From Haemaphysalis longicornis (lineage: Eukaryota > Arthropoda > Arachnida > Ixodida > Ixodidae): DNA of 64,000 bases. Below the pieces are notes generated by a model. The model did not search any database, was not told the DNA's origin, and saw only the letters and a list, made by a program, of their open reading frames with translations. The stretch spans positions 26,551,868 through 26,615,867 of the forward strand of contig CM023453.1 of the NCBI GenBank assembly GCA_013339765.2. Direction: 5' to 3'. Shown here in pieces: positions 52,800-63,965 of this stretch. Position 1 is the stretch's first letter, and the number at the start of each line of letters is the position of its first letter. A program made the position numbers and the translations under genes.

Positions 52800-54885
52800 T
52801 GAAAAAAAAAAAAACAGTTGTGAACGAAGTCGTAAATAATGTGCACGCTGGAAAGTAGTGCGCCTGACACATGCACAGATAACAGGATCGAAGAACTAAA
52901 GACTAAAATTGCGAAACGTGCAATGCCATTTTCTGCGCGCAGCTTTTCCTTCCCGCCAGCACCATGCCAGTACTCGCGAGCGAGGCACGATTGCCTAATG
53001 AAGTCGAAAACTTGCGAGGGTATTCTCGCGCAGACGGGGATTCCAAGAATCGCTGTCACAAGGCTTTTGCTATGAAACTATTGTTTTTGTGCGTTGCTCG
53101 ACGGACATTACCCAGAACGGTGAGTGTGATGCCAAGCTCAGCTACCGTTAAACGCAGAGCGGGGCAAAAACAACTTTTGAAGACAAACAACAGAATAAAA
53201 ACAGGAAAAAGGAGAGGGAGTGGGTTTTGCAATATGTCGCGATCCAAACGCAGCAGTACATGCATGGATCGGGAAACCCGTCCGGCCATCCGATGCATTA
53301 GAACGAGAGCCTCTCGCGGGATAAAAGTGCATGTCTTGACACACTAACATACAGTATAGGATAAGGTTTTTTGTTGAAATAACTTATTTCAAAACATCAT
53401 CCAAGAAAGTAAAAAGCAGACATTATTTTAATGCGTACTTTGAAGTAAAGCAAACTCGTGTAGGGACTTTTTTTTATTACTATTAGAAAATAAAGAGATG
53501 ACCGTTTCCGAATTACGACTCGGCGTTCCGTACATTACGGTGGTAAGAACACGCTGAGCCCACGCCCACACACAAAAAAAGAAAAATAAAGGAATACGTA
53601 TTTTCGCAATGCCCAACGGGGCCTAAAACATTTCGTATTTCCTTTTCAAAGGGACAAGGTATAAATTCGTTAGGGGTTCTTGTTCGTAGCATGAGTACGT
53701 GTCTAGACGAGATTGACGAGATTGTTTTCTGATTTTACATTATAGCATGCGCAACCGCAAGCGTATCTCTAACAGTTGCCTTGTCCTTAATTGGCAGGTA
53801 CACAGATAACATGAAATTCTTATTGTGTGTGATAAACTGAAGAATCGTAAGGCAGAACCCTCTTGGTGCTCGTGTGACTGGTTTCACATACCATTCAAAG
53901 GATGCACGGCGTACCGAACGGCAGTCGATCTCGCACAGGATGTTGCGGTACCCGATCGCTGTGTATTACGTGCACTTAAATCACCCAGGGCACTCAGTTG
54001 TGTACATAAAAATGCCATGGCCGATAGTTAATCGCGGCTTAAATTAGCGCGGTCGCCAAATATTCCCTAGAACGATAACCGCATTTATTTTTATTTTTAT
54101 TCGGCAGTGTAGCTCTGTTCGAGAAATCTCCACCTCTGGTGAGCCCTTCACAGTGAAGTCGGAAGTTTGGCGACGTGCTGAACGCGTTGATTGATGAGCC
54201 ACTCACAACGCCGTGCATCACGTAATTCCTGTTTATTCATGAGCGAAATGAAGAGTCCAGAGCTGCGCGTCATATTCGCGAGCTGAAATCGCAGCGTAGT
54301 GTGAACCATTATGTGGTCCAGTAGGATATTTTTCGGCAGCAGAATTAATACCACACACGTTGTAAGGTTACAGTAGCCCAAAGGAGTGGTTAATTATACC
54401 GCTACACCGTCAGTAAAAACCGAGCAAAAGGCGTGGCAACCCATTTACAGTTCAGCTGCTGTGATTAGACACCTTTTTTTAAAGGAAAGTGAAAGCTGCT
54501 GGAACGCACCTGCGCGACAATGACGTCACAACTAAGACGAAAGGTGGGGAATGTGTACCATAAGCTAAGGAGAGGGGTTACGTACTCAAAACTGCTTCAT
54601 TTTTTTTTCTATCCCGTCCAGCTATTTATTCGAATCTGTCAACATCATGGGGGACAGTTGCCGGCTTACCACACACCACTTTCCTTTTTTTTACTTCCAA
54701 CGACAACTACTAGTAAGAAAGGTGCCTAAAACATTCAAGCTAGATTGTCGGAGCTTCGTTTGAACGCAAGGCCAACGTTTGTCTCAGACTTTCTGGTTAG
54801 CAATCTAACAAATTGGCAAATTTATTGACGTACTCAAAGCGTGTTTTCAGGTCCATTTCAGTGCCACATTTTTGTTATTCAGTGC
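52800..54885. other. Unassigned stretch
   Basis: Just upstream (minus sense) of the sequon-rich gene the minus frame 53059-52691 is open and includes a hydrophobic segment FAILVFSSSILLSVHVSGALL (near 52900-52840) that could be a signal peptide. However, no donor site consistent with joining it to the acceptor at 52799 was found. The remainder (53.1-54.9 kb) has no recognisable gene or element. Confidence 0.35.
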
Positions 54886-55119
54886 TTATTCAACGAACTC
54901 CTCATTTCCAGTTGTGATAAGCGACATGTATAACAGGGTTTTTGGTTGTGGTAGTTTGGGTGCGACAGTTAGCATAAAGAATTTCTTAGCCGGTCGGCTG
55001 CTGTTGACAGGTCGTAAACTCTCTGAAATACAGAGAGGGTTAGCGCTACATAGCACCCCTAAGCGCAGGATACCGTTACATGCGCATAAAAATACACCAG
55101 GAAGCTGGGGGGGGGGGGG

Positions 55120-55390
55120 GGGGTGAGGGGGGAGAAGAGAAAAGAGAGAGAAGAGGTGAGAGAGACCTGAATCAGAGTTGAAGTGAGCATTTTTGTGGTC
55201 GGGGTCTTCAGTCGAAGGCTCCACTGCTACGGCGAACTGTCTTCGCCCTTTCGCTATCAAAAGCTGTGTTTCAGGACAGAAGCTGGCCAGCGCACTCTCC
55301 CAATGCTCGCGTGAGGGGTTGGGGATGGGGGGAAGATATGGGTTTAGTTTTGGCATTTTCAGATAATATGGTACCATGATCCTGGGGCAG
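55120..55390 (-). mobile_element. LINE C-terminal tip and pyrimidine-rich tail
   Basis: The minus frame from 55377 has NPYLPPIPNPSREHWESALA and PETQLLIAKGRRQFAVAVEP, the C-terminal helix region typical of RNase H LINE ORF2 (a PxxxHWxxAL...AKxRxxxAVxA pattern), ending around STEDPDHK. A CTCTCTTTTCTC tract and a C run follow on minus (55105-55150). No AATAAA lies between; the tail is atypical. Confidence 0.55.
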
Positions 55391-55628
55391 CGATTACAGA
55401 GGGGATCGTAGAGAGTAGGATGGATGGAGAGCCACCCGGGTAACCCAATTAGTAATAATGGGACGCGTCATGTACAAATGTTGTCAGTTCAGGTCTAACA
55501 TGGGGCGCATGTTTCGCTCCCCTTTCTTTTTTTTCTTCGAAAATAAAGATTACTATTTTCAGTCAGAAACAGGCGAAATAATTCCCTTATACCCGCTTCG
55601 ATTTTCATGATGCTGGCTTTCGTTCACT

Positions 55629-55838
55629 TCATACATACATACATACATACATGCATACATACATGCATACATACATACATACATACATACATACATACAT
55701 ACCATACATACAACATACATACATACATCATACATACATACATACATACATACATACATACATACTACATACCATACATACATACATACATACATACATA
55801 CATACATACATACATACATACATACATACATACATACA
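55629..55838. repeat. CATA tetranucleotide microsatellite
   Basis: About 210 bp of CATA/TACA with several single-base interruptions (GCATACAT, ACCATACATACAAC, CATCATAC). The His/Thr/Tyr-type frames on plus and Cys/Met/Tyr/Val frames on minus are repeat artefacts. Confidence 0.95.
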
Positions 55839-55839
55839 T

Positions 55840-56395
55840 GTCTGGCACACTGTTCATTTGAGCTCACCTATATTGCTCGAAAGGGCGTAACCTCCTACTG
55901 CCAATAGTGCGGGGATCGAAATTACCACGCCAATTAGTGACGACAAACCTCTCATGCGCAAGCCTGAAATAAAGAAGAAAAAATAATTACCATGACATCT
56001 CTATGCTTTCTTTTTTTAATTGTCTGAACAACGCTATGGCTTAAACTGTGAGGTGTATACAGGTGGTGACACAGTTCATAGCCCGCAATCGGCGCCGCCG
56101 GAGCGCACGCTCCTCCAAATGAGAGAAGGGGCTGCGTTTCCAGTGCCACAGGGCCTGTGCTTTGTGTTCAAAACAACGGGTATTTTCACCCTGAAAACGC
56201 CCAGAATATAAACAAAAAGAAATCCCACCTCCCCTCGCGGGAACCACTGTGTATATGCGACGCATAGGGGTTCACGTTGCAGCGTTGGACAGCGGAGGAA
56301 CGGCGCTGGAACGATGGAGCGGAGCGGCGCAGGCACCGCGTTTTATAGCGCGCATAACGGTGAGGGGACGCGCCGGCGCCAGTGCGTCTGCCGCG
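55840..56395. other. Unassigned stretch
   Basis: No recognised gene. Open frames on both strands overlap and lack domains. Confidence 0.4.
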
Positions 56396-56399
56396 GCTA

Positions 56400-56515
56400 T
56401 GACGCAACACAATCCAACACAATCCACTTTAATCCAATCCAATCCAATCCAACCCAAATCCAATCCAATCCAAGCCAAGCCAAGCCAATGGAATCCAATC
56501 CAATGCCCCTCGCGA
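56400..56515 (+). repeat. CCAAT pentamer array, third locus
   Basis: CAATCCAACACAATCC, then repeated AATCC/CCAAT and CCAAG words. It resembles the arrays inside the MITE-like repeats at 37.9 and 43.1 kb, and the following CCCCTCGCGAGAGAGCG may correspond to their CGCGAGGAGC block. The GGGGCGAAGC ends were not found here, so only the array is annotated. Confidence 0.5.
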
Positions 56516-59500
56516 GAGAGCGTTCGCTATCGGAGAGGAGAGGGGGTGAGCGGCGGAGAGCGAAGCTGGCGCGGCGAGGAGAATGGGGGAGGGGTGGACG
56601 CCGACAACGACGACGCCGACGCCGGATGCATGGACAAGGTTGGTGAATGAGATGCGTGGCATCTAATAACAGGGAATTAATAATTTAGAGCGGTTTATAA
56701 TCATTCAGCTGAGTGGAAAATAACCATGCTTGATTTGAAAAGCATTCGCAAAAAAAAATAGTCATAACGATGTATTTACCTAGGAAGGAAGTGAACTACC
56801 GGTAAAGGTTCTAAAGCTGCCTTTAGACAATTTAGAGATTGACAGGTATTGCCTCAACATGGGGAACCTTGCTAAATAAAGCGATTGCGAAGAAAATTTG
56901 TTACGGCGTACCAACGGCAAGTATAGCGGTAAGTATACAAGCAGATACTTCGGAGAAACTATCACCTGTACCGAGAGAAATGAACAACCGGTAGTGGAAG
57001 ATCAGTCGACGTGCTCTACACATTCTTTTATGAGTAGTGATAGAAATCTGGGGTAGATGTAATTTAAGACCGTTTATTTTGCCAGAGGGAATAGATAAGG
57101 GTGTATGAGTTGATGATGACGAAAATTGATTAGATGAAGATGAAAATGTTCGCGTCGCGGATGAGGTAGAGGAGGGAATTATGATGGGGATCATGTATCC
57201 ATGCGGTGTATGCGGATGCGTCGTCTACGCGGAGGCCCGTCACCGCAAGATATCGCATCCTCGTCGGACGTCAAGGTGAGGTAGGACCACAGCAAGTAAC
57301 GGAGGTTGGCGATTGCATCACTCTTATTCCAGCATAACTTTGCCAAGGCAAGGGTGCAACAGAGTTGATAAGCTTTTATCAGCTCAGAGTTATGCCGTAA
57401 TTCCGCTTGCTGTGATCGCCTCGCACGATTGCCGTCGCGATCGCCTTGTGTCTATCTTGGAGCGTACGGTCCCTTTAACAGGCCCCGCCATAGCGTTTTA
57501 GCATTGAAGACGGACTTACCATGCTTCATCCGACGTCCTAGTCGGTCCGCCGCCCAATTCTTGCACTTAGACTATTGAGCCCCCCTTTCACACTGTCTAG
57601 AGGCCTGGCTTCAAATACACGACGGAGACGGCAGATGCGTGGAGAAACCCACCGTGCGTGGCGCGGTGTTTCTGGCTGAACTCTCTCTTCTGACGTCACT
57701 CATCTACGCCGACGGTGACCAATCGCCCTTCTGGTGCATTCGTTATCGAGGCGAAAGCCTTATTTCTCTCACTATAGGTTTGACCTTGAATGACCCCGGC
57801 GTCATCACGAATGGTACAAAAAACCAAGTGACTCAAGTAAGGCCAGGAGCCATCCAAAGCGTGCAAGCCATGTTTAACAGATGAACAATGATTTTCGAAC
57901 TAATGGTTGGTTACTGATTGATAGTCATGATCAGCAAGTTGGGATAAAGGTGAATTGCGAGAAATTAAAATTACAATTTTAATTGTATGTAATCTATGTG
58001 GATTAAAAATGTAAAAAAAATTGGCAGCGTATCTGCTCCTTTCGTTGCAAATGTCGACAATAGACGATAGTCTTTATCGACTTTTGCCAAGTAAATGCCT
58101 CCCTTCGCTTTCCCGCTCACCTCTCATATTGTTCCTCTTGCTTCGCGCTCCTCCCGAGGTAAAGACGCCAAAGGTTTTCTTAAATCATTTTAAATTTACC
58201 GCATTCCACTGCTCCAGGCCGGGTGTCTCGATGTCAACGCTGCAGTACGGCGAAGACGCGCGTGAATCGAGACGCCCTACTTCAACGTTGATAAAACAAC
58301 GTTTCCCTACTCCAGTTGCGTTCCAAGCAGAACGGGGAACATATCTAGTGGAACCTTTCGTAACTGTTGCCGGTTGATTTCTTACAATGGCGACAGAAGC
58401 TATAGTGGCGCGGGCGACAGCAGGCGATGGCGGAGTGAATTTTTTTTCTGCAGTTGATGAAGTATTTATTTTCGCAAAAATCAAACATGTATAATTTTTT
58501 TATAATGGAACACTGCAAATATCACTTCTGTATTAATTTGTCGTCTTATATTTGCGTAATGTCTTGTTCTTCTTCAACAATGTTGACAAGTATGAACATT
58601 ACACCGGACTTAGACGGGTAGATTTTGCTGTGACTATATGAGACCTTGTTTTACTTTGGCCGAGTGGCTGAATCGAGTCAAAGACAGACAGACAAACAGA
58701 CATACAGACAGGCCAAAATTTTTGGGTTTAAGTAGCCCAAGAAAGACTATCGTCTTTAATAATGTAAAGTGGGTTACGGTATATATTTATCTTTTTTGGC
58801 CGCTCCTTCGTTCGCTCTGGCATTAAGCCCAAAGCGTAAGCCAGGCACCTAAAGAGCACCTAATTCTGTAAGCTGCGCATTTAAAAATATGACGTACACC
58901 TTCTCACCACCCAGAAACCAGAAGACAGTTTCAGGTGGAAAATAGTAGTACGTACAAAACGTGACTGGTAAATTCACACACGAGTTTTCCTTTTCATTGC
59001 CACAAAACATAAAAATATTGCCCTAGAGTATCAGTTCATGCAGGGCTACCGTCTGCCATTTCCTGAGCCAATGGAACCGATTGCCACAAAAGAATGAAGC
59101 GACAGAGTGGACGCCGACCTATCACGAATGGGGCTATGTTCAGACTACCGACGTAACGGCCACATCATGAGCTATGGACGTAAAAAAAAACGGCGCGTCA
59201 CGCAGTTCGGTTGGCTGAGACGTGAAATGGCGTCATTCTTTGAAGATATTGCGACAGTTGCGGCAACAGTCTGACTGAACCCGGCCTTATCCTTGCAATT
59301 TTATGCTTACGACAATCCGGCCAAATGCAGTAATCAACAAATATAATTTCGCGAAGAAAACGCTAGATAAACACGCGTAGTTCAAGCTACGCGACCACCG
59401 CAAAGTGAAGCCCATCACTCTGCGGGCATATTCTGGACACAGCCACACATATACAGTAAGCTACTACTAAATCCCCGCCAGCGTTCTCATACACAGCAGA

Positions 59501-59700
59501 TCAGCGTACTACGTCTTCCGCTTACCGGCTGATGTGATGCATTGCTGAATTTAGAGTTGCAGAAGGTGGAACACGATTGAGATGGGCGGCTGCGGCTGTG
59601 CAGGTGGTGCACACGTCCTCTGGTTGCCAATCGAGGAACACATGATGCTATTTTCACCAGGGGTGGCACATGTCTAAGAAGGGGGGTTGGGCGGAAACAA
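56516..59700. other. Long unassigned stretch
   Basis: About 3.2 kb without a supported gene or bounded element. The frame at 57639-57884 includes LAELSLLTSLIYADGD and has no recognised family. A CAGA-type microsatellite lies at 58682-58709. Frames at 58021-58377 (118 codons) are featureless. Confidence 0.4.
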
Positions 59701-59709
59701 CACGGTTCA

Positions 59710-60408
59710 GTGCTTGGCTGGAATTCGGTAAGCAGGAACTGGGTTATAGGGCATGATGCACAGAAACATAAAAATTATGACGCTGATACTAACCAAAAGA
59801 TAAGATACGCTGTCTCATATCTCCTGCGCAAAGGCAATCCGTGCACGGGCTCGCAACACTGTTGTGCTCTGCATAAGGATAAGAAAGAAGAAGACAAGAA
59901 CCGCGCACGCGTATTTTTACTACCTACCTTCCTTCTTCCTATCCTTTTCTTATTCATTAGCGTTGGTTTTATAGTTGGTGTGTTCTCTCTCATGTCGTAC
60001 CTCATTTTCGGGCAGTCTTTTATTATCTTTTTTATTCCCCTTTATATTCACTGTTTTCCCGTAAACGCGTACTTCGAGTGCATTCTGAATATTTCTTTTA
60101 ATCCCGAGCCCCGTTTCTTACTCTCAGCGCCCATTTCCTGGCCAATCCCCCTTAGTGGGTATGAGACATTCTCTTGGAACCAACCAACCAACATTGGATC
60201 CCTGGTCACTAAGGAATCAAGGGAAATGAGAGAGCTCACGAGGCTGCGCACGCACTTCTCTCCAACCGCTTCGTCCGAGCTCTCTCAGAGCCTCCCGACT
60301 CTGCTAAACACGAGGCAACCATGCCCGAACCGACATACGACGCAGCAGAAACACGAAGAGTGGGTGAGAACCTACGTAAGAGAGAATTGCGAGCCACAAT
60401 TCCTGTAA
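59710..60408 (+). other. 232-codon mixed frame, doubtful
   Basis: The open frame has a hydrophobic run (FLLPTFLLPILFLFISVGFI, continuing VGVFSLMSYLIF) and a second hydrophobic patch, then a hydrophilic end. Near 60139 the DNA reads TGGCCAATCCCCCTTAGTGG, close to the TTGGCCGATCCCCTGATTGG word of the 2.5-kb units. The frame probably crosses several repeat fragments. The two apparent membrane segments have no supporting context. Confidence 0.25.
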
Positions 60409-61189
60409 ACCCGCACCCACTGCCTGCATCACCCAAGCACGCATCATAATCAGCGGACTCGGACAGGGTTGTGCTGATATTGCTCCTGGCTTTCCCCACG
60501 GAGGCGATCCAGCCTCCGAGAGAGACTGTAATTCTCTTTCCCTTCACTCTCCGCTCACACTTTTAGGCCAGCAGGGCCTTTTTTTTTTAAATAAAACGAG
60601 TTTGCGACAACTATATAGCGAGTAGCATCACCATCATAAGCATCAGTAGAAGCAGCAACAAGTTGTGTTGATCACTTCCGAACCGACTTATTATATCACT
60701 AAGCCCTAAAGCTGCTACTATTCAGAGTGAGATCCAAAACAACTTATTGCCACCCCCGTGTTCTTGATCTCATCCCTTCTCCTAGTTCTCCCTTCACTTC
60801 TCACTATGCCCCTCAAAGTACAAATAGACAGCATTCAAAGAAGTGATTGATAGGATTTGAAGCAAGACTTCACGCGGAGTTATCTCCTGACAGTACCTAC
60901 TAGATCAGTTGCTGTTGTATACAAAGCTTGAATTAAAACAATCCGCCACACCTATTTTTAGATAGTTATCTGTATACGTAGGTGAACGAACCAGGATATC
61001 TCATGTCCCCGCGCTCTGACGCGTGCGCGGAGAAAAGGCGTGTCCCAGCAGTCCTTAGTGTTGGCATTAAAACCATTCTTTAGGGCCGCTACTCGGCACT
61101 GCACGCCTGCTCTTGTCATATATGCTGGACTGAACAATATTTGAACGTATACACACCCCTATCTTCTTACGAAACCCCGGGTATTTACG

Positions 61190-62495
61190 ATTGAAGCCGC
61201 CATCCGGTATCGAACTCGCTGTCCTTGCATATGCCCTTGAACTTCTTCAGTCGAAGAACCACGCTTCACAATTCTTTCAAAAAGAAAACCGCAGCTCATC
61301 AGGGGGCTCTGCACTCTCGCCTTGGCACCTGCAGGCAGGGCCAGGCTATCTTGGAAACGCTAGGGTACTCCACTTGGCCCCTCCCAGTTACCCCTGACAC
61401 CCCACCACCTTGGAGCCACCTACCTCGCATTACAGCTCTCTCGATACCCCGCAATATGGAACCTCAGCAAGAGCGCGTAGACAAGCCAGGGCTGACCACC
61501 TCAAGACACCTATTACTTAGATGCCACCTTCTGCAACTTCAACGCCACGACTCTTCACCAGCGGGAGTTGGTCATTAAAGAACGGGCTGGACAGCGCTCT
61601 ATCCTAGTTCTCGGGAGATTCGAAGTGGGAGCAAGTGGTGGTTCGCGCATCAAGTCGGCCCCCGCCGCCAACAAGTTCACCACCAAACCGGCGTTCCCTC
61701 TCCCGTTGAGGCCAAGACTCAAGCAATCGCCAAGGACATCCTGCGATGCCCATACAAGATAGGCACCATTATAGTAGCGCGAACGGACTGCCGGGCGCGC
61801 TCTCTCTTTTTTCCGGCAACATACTACCTACGGACATTCATAGACATCTTAACATCTACAGGCAACAACACGCAAGACTCAATGTTTTTTTTATGGAAGG
61901 TATTTTCTGCCGCCAGGGTATAGAGCTAAACAAAAAGGCTCATGGCATTACTTTCGACACTTCTCCGGGCAGCCCTTTTCCCTGGCGGTGAACTGCCAAC
62001 AGAGGGACGAGGGCTCCAACCATTGCGAATACAGGTGGGCAGAAACTGAAAGAGCACAGGCACTCCATTGGCCTTCTTCCTTCATCCTCTCCCACTTCCC
62101 ACGCCGCCAAGCCACCGACTGCCGTGAAACCTTTCCCAACAACGTACACTGAACGGCCCGGGCCTTCCCAGGTATGTCGCAGCTACCCCAACGTTCAATA
62201 CACGTATTGGTCTTGTTCTCGCGCTACTCAGTTGCCACAATACCTCTCCCCTCGACACTCTCCCTCACAACGTCCCTTATTCTTAGGAAAGCTGGGTCAC
62301 TCCACCTGCAAATCTGTGCGACGCCATTACCCCAACTGGGGGAGCGCATAAATTTTGTGTCGGACAGACAGCAGCCTTTATTGCCGCCTGCCATAACCTT
62401 ACCTTCATTCCCTATAAGCTTAACTCCACCACCACTACCACCCTACAAACCAAACGTCCGCGATTTGTATGCGAATTGCGAATAATGTGATAAAC
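61190..62495 (+). mobile_element. Strongly decayed LINE, RNase H region
   Basis: Scattered protein-like pieces in several frames. ARADHLKTPITYLDATF (~61480-61535) looks like the region leading to the first RNase H Asp. FSGNILPTDIHRHLNIYRQQ and FFMEGIFCRQGIELNKKAHG (61810-61945) are in the positions of the third and fourth motifs. Later pieces (62124-62350) may be the C-terminus. A CT run (62501-62529) follows, but without AATAAA. The call rests on order and weak motifs only. Confidence 0.4.
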
Positions 62496-62496
62496 T

Positions 62497-62605
<109 letters not shown>

Positions 62606-62607
62606 AT

Positions 62608-63094
62608 GGGTTTGGAAATGAGGGCTCGTTAGGAAATACAGAAAGAAACGCCGGCAGTCTACAACACCAAAGAAGGCATAGGGGAGTGGTTAGACTATTT
62701 TTTTTACCGTTAGTGATGTTACATATATTATTTTTTTTTTATTAATATTATATACGTGAGAAAGAAAGAAAGAAAAACACGCGCCCAGAGTGGGGACCGA
62801 ACCCACGCCTTTCGATTAGATCTCGAATGCCTTACCAATTCGGCTATCTGGGCGACTGTGTTCTGCTTCACTTTCTGGGCTATTTATATTTACTACAACT
62901 GTATCTGACGCTTGAGGGTGGTAGCCAGCGCCACTCAGACTACACGGGGAGAAGGGGACCTTCTTTTTCAACCCCCGGGGCGTGACGCGAACGTCTACAG
63001 CCTGTCATGGGCGTACGGGGGGAAACCCTCTTATGCTACCTTGGCATCAAGGCTGCCAGAACCGAGGCCCTCGCTAAGCTTTCGCACGATAATA
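62608..63094 (+). repeat. Direct repeat unit 1 (487-bp period)
   Basis: Starts GGGTTTGGAAATGAGGGCTC and includes the tRNA-like gene on minus (62783-62853) and CCCCCGGGGCGTGACGCGAA. Its last ~90 bp (63006-63094, from CGTACGGGGGGAAACC on) are absent from unit 2. Unit 2 begins with the same words at 63095. Confidence 0.9.
62783..62853 (-). tRNA. tRNA-like gene, Arg(TCT)-type loop, copy 1
   Basis: A full 71-nt cloverleaf. The acceptor GCCCAGA/TCTGGGC has 7 of 7 pairs, the D arm is GCC/GGC around GAATTGGTAA, the anticodon stem TTCGA/TCGAA has 5 of 5, and the T arm is GTGGG-TTCGGTC-CCCAC. The TTTTT pol III stop lies five bases beyond the end. The loop GATCTAA gives TCT (Arg) but has A where U33 is near-universal, which would be unusual for a working tRNA. 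It could be a tRNA gene, a tRNA pseudogene or the head of a SINE. Confidence 0.65.
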
Positions 63095-63495
63095 GGGTTT
63101 GGAAATGAGGGGCTCGTTAGGAAATACAGAAAGAAACGCCGGCAGTCTACAACACCAAAGAAGGCATAGGGGAGTGGTTAGACTATTTTTTTTACCGTTA
63201 GTGATGTTACATTATTATTATTTTTTTTTATTAATTACGTGAGAAAGAAAGAAAGAAAAACACGCGCCCAGAGTGGGGACCGAACCCACGCCTTTCGATT
63301 AGATCTCGAATGCCTACCAATTCGGCTATCTGGGCGACTGTGTTCTGCTTCACTTTCTGGGCTATTTATATTTACTACAACTGTATCTGACGCTTGAGGG
63401 TGGTAGCCAGCGCCACTCAGACTACACGGGGAGAAGGGGACCTTCTTTTTCAACCCCCGGGGCGTGACGCGAACGTCTACAGCCTGTCATGGGCG
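63095..63495 (+). repeat. Repeat unit 2, also left arm of palindrome
   Basis: Direct copy of unit 1 from GGGTTTGGAAATGAGG to CAGCCTGTCATGGGCG, with small indels in the T and TA tracts. It forms the left arm of the palindrome centred on the 15-bp spacer 63496-63510. Confidence 0.9.
63266..63335 (-). tRNA. tRNA-like gene, copy 2 (1-nt deletion)
   Basis: Identical to copy 1 except for loss of one base in the D loop (TTGGTAGGC in place of TTGGTAAGGC). Acceptor, anticodon and T stems are unchanged. The shortened D arm probably impairs folding. The same TTTTT stop follows. Confidence 0.6.
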
Positions 63496-63510
63496 TTGAC
63501 CGCCGTTGAC

Positions 63511-63884
63511 CGCCCATGACAGGCTGTAGACGTTCGCGTCACGCCCCGGGGGTTGAAAAAGAAGGTCCCCTTCTCCCCGTGTAGTCTGAGTGGCGCTGGC
63601 TACCACCCTCAAGCGTCAGATACAGTTGTAGAAAATATAAATAGCCCAGAAAGTGAAGCAGAACACAGTCGCCCAGATAGCCGAATTGGTAAGGCATTCG
63701 AGATCTAATCGAAAGGCGTGGGTTCGGTCCCCACTCTGGGCGCGTGTTTTTCTTTCTTTCTTTCTCACGTATATAATATTATAAAAAATATAATAATAAT
63801 GTAACATCACTAACGGTAAAAAAATAGTCTAACCACTCCCCTATGCCTTCTTTGGTGTTGTAGACTGCCGGCGTTTCTTTCTGT
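63511..63884 (-). repeat. Repeat unit 3, right arm of palindrome
   Basis: Reverse complement of units 1 and 2 from CGCCCATGACAGGCTGTAGA to GCCGGCGTTTCTTTCTGTAT. In the AT-rich part (TACGTATATAATATTATAAA) it resembles unit 1 more than unit 2, so it was not copied from its neighbour by a simple fold-back of unit 2 as now seen. Confidence 0.9.
63671..63741 (+). tRNA. tRNA-like gene, copy 3
   Basis: Full-length 71-nt sequence identical to copy 1 in the tRNA part, on the plus strand in the inverted unit. A GCGTGTTTTTC terminator follows. A and B boxes are TAGCCGAATTGG and GGTTCGGTCC. The same A33 oddity applies. Confidence 0.65.
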
Positions 63885-63885
63885 A

Positions 63886-63896
63886 TATATTATATA

Positions 63897-63965
<69 letters not shown>

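Noticed and set aside
52691..53059. Minus frame with RCYPCGHQARHC, a possible zinc knuckle
   Set aside because: It overlaps the start of the sequon-rich frame in another register, only one knuckle is present and the frame passes through a T run; likely coincidence.
55559..55890. Repetitive Cys/Met/Tyr/Val and His/Thr/Tyr frames resembling CRISPR-like or low-complexity proteins
   Set aside because: They are translations of the CATA microsatellite; there are no spacers of equal length and no protein-coding signal.
59710..60200. Two-pass membrane protein
   Set aside because: The hydrophobic runs come from T-rich DNA, the frame has no start context, and downstream text belongs to repeat sequence.
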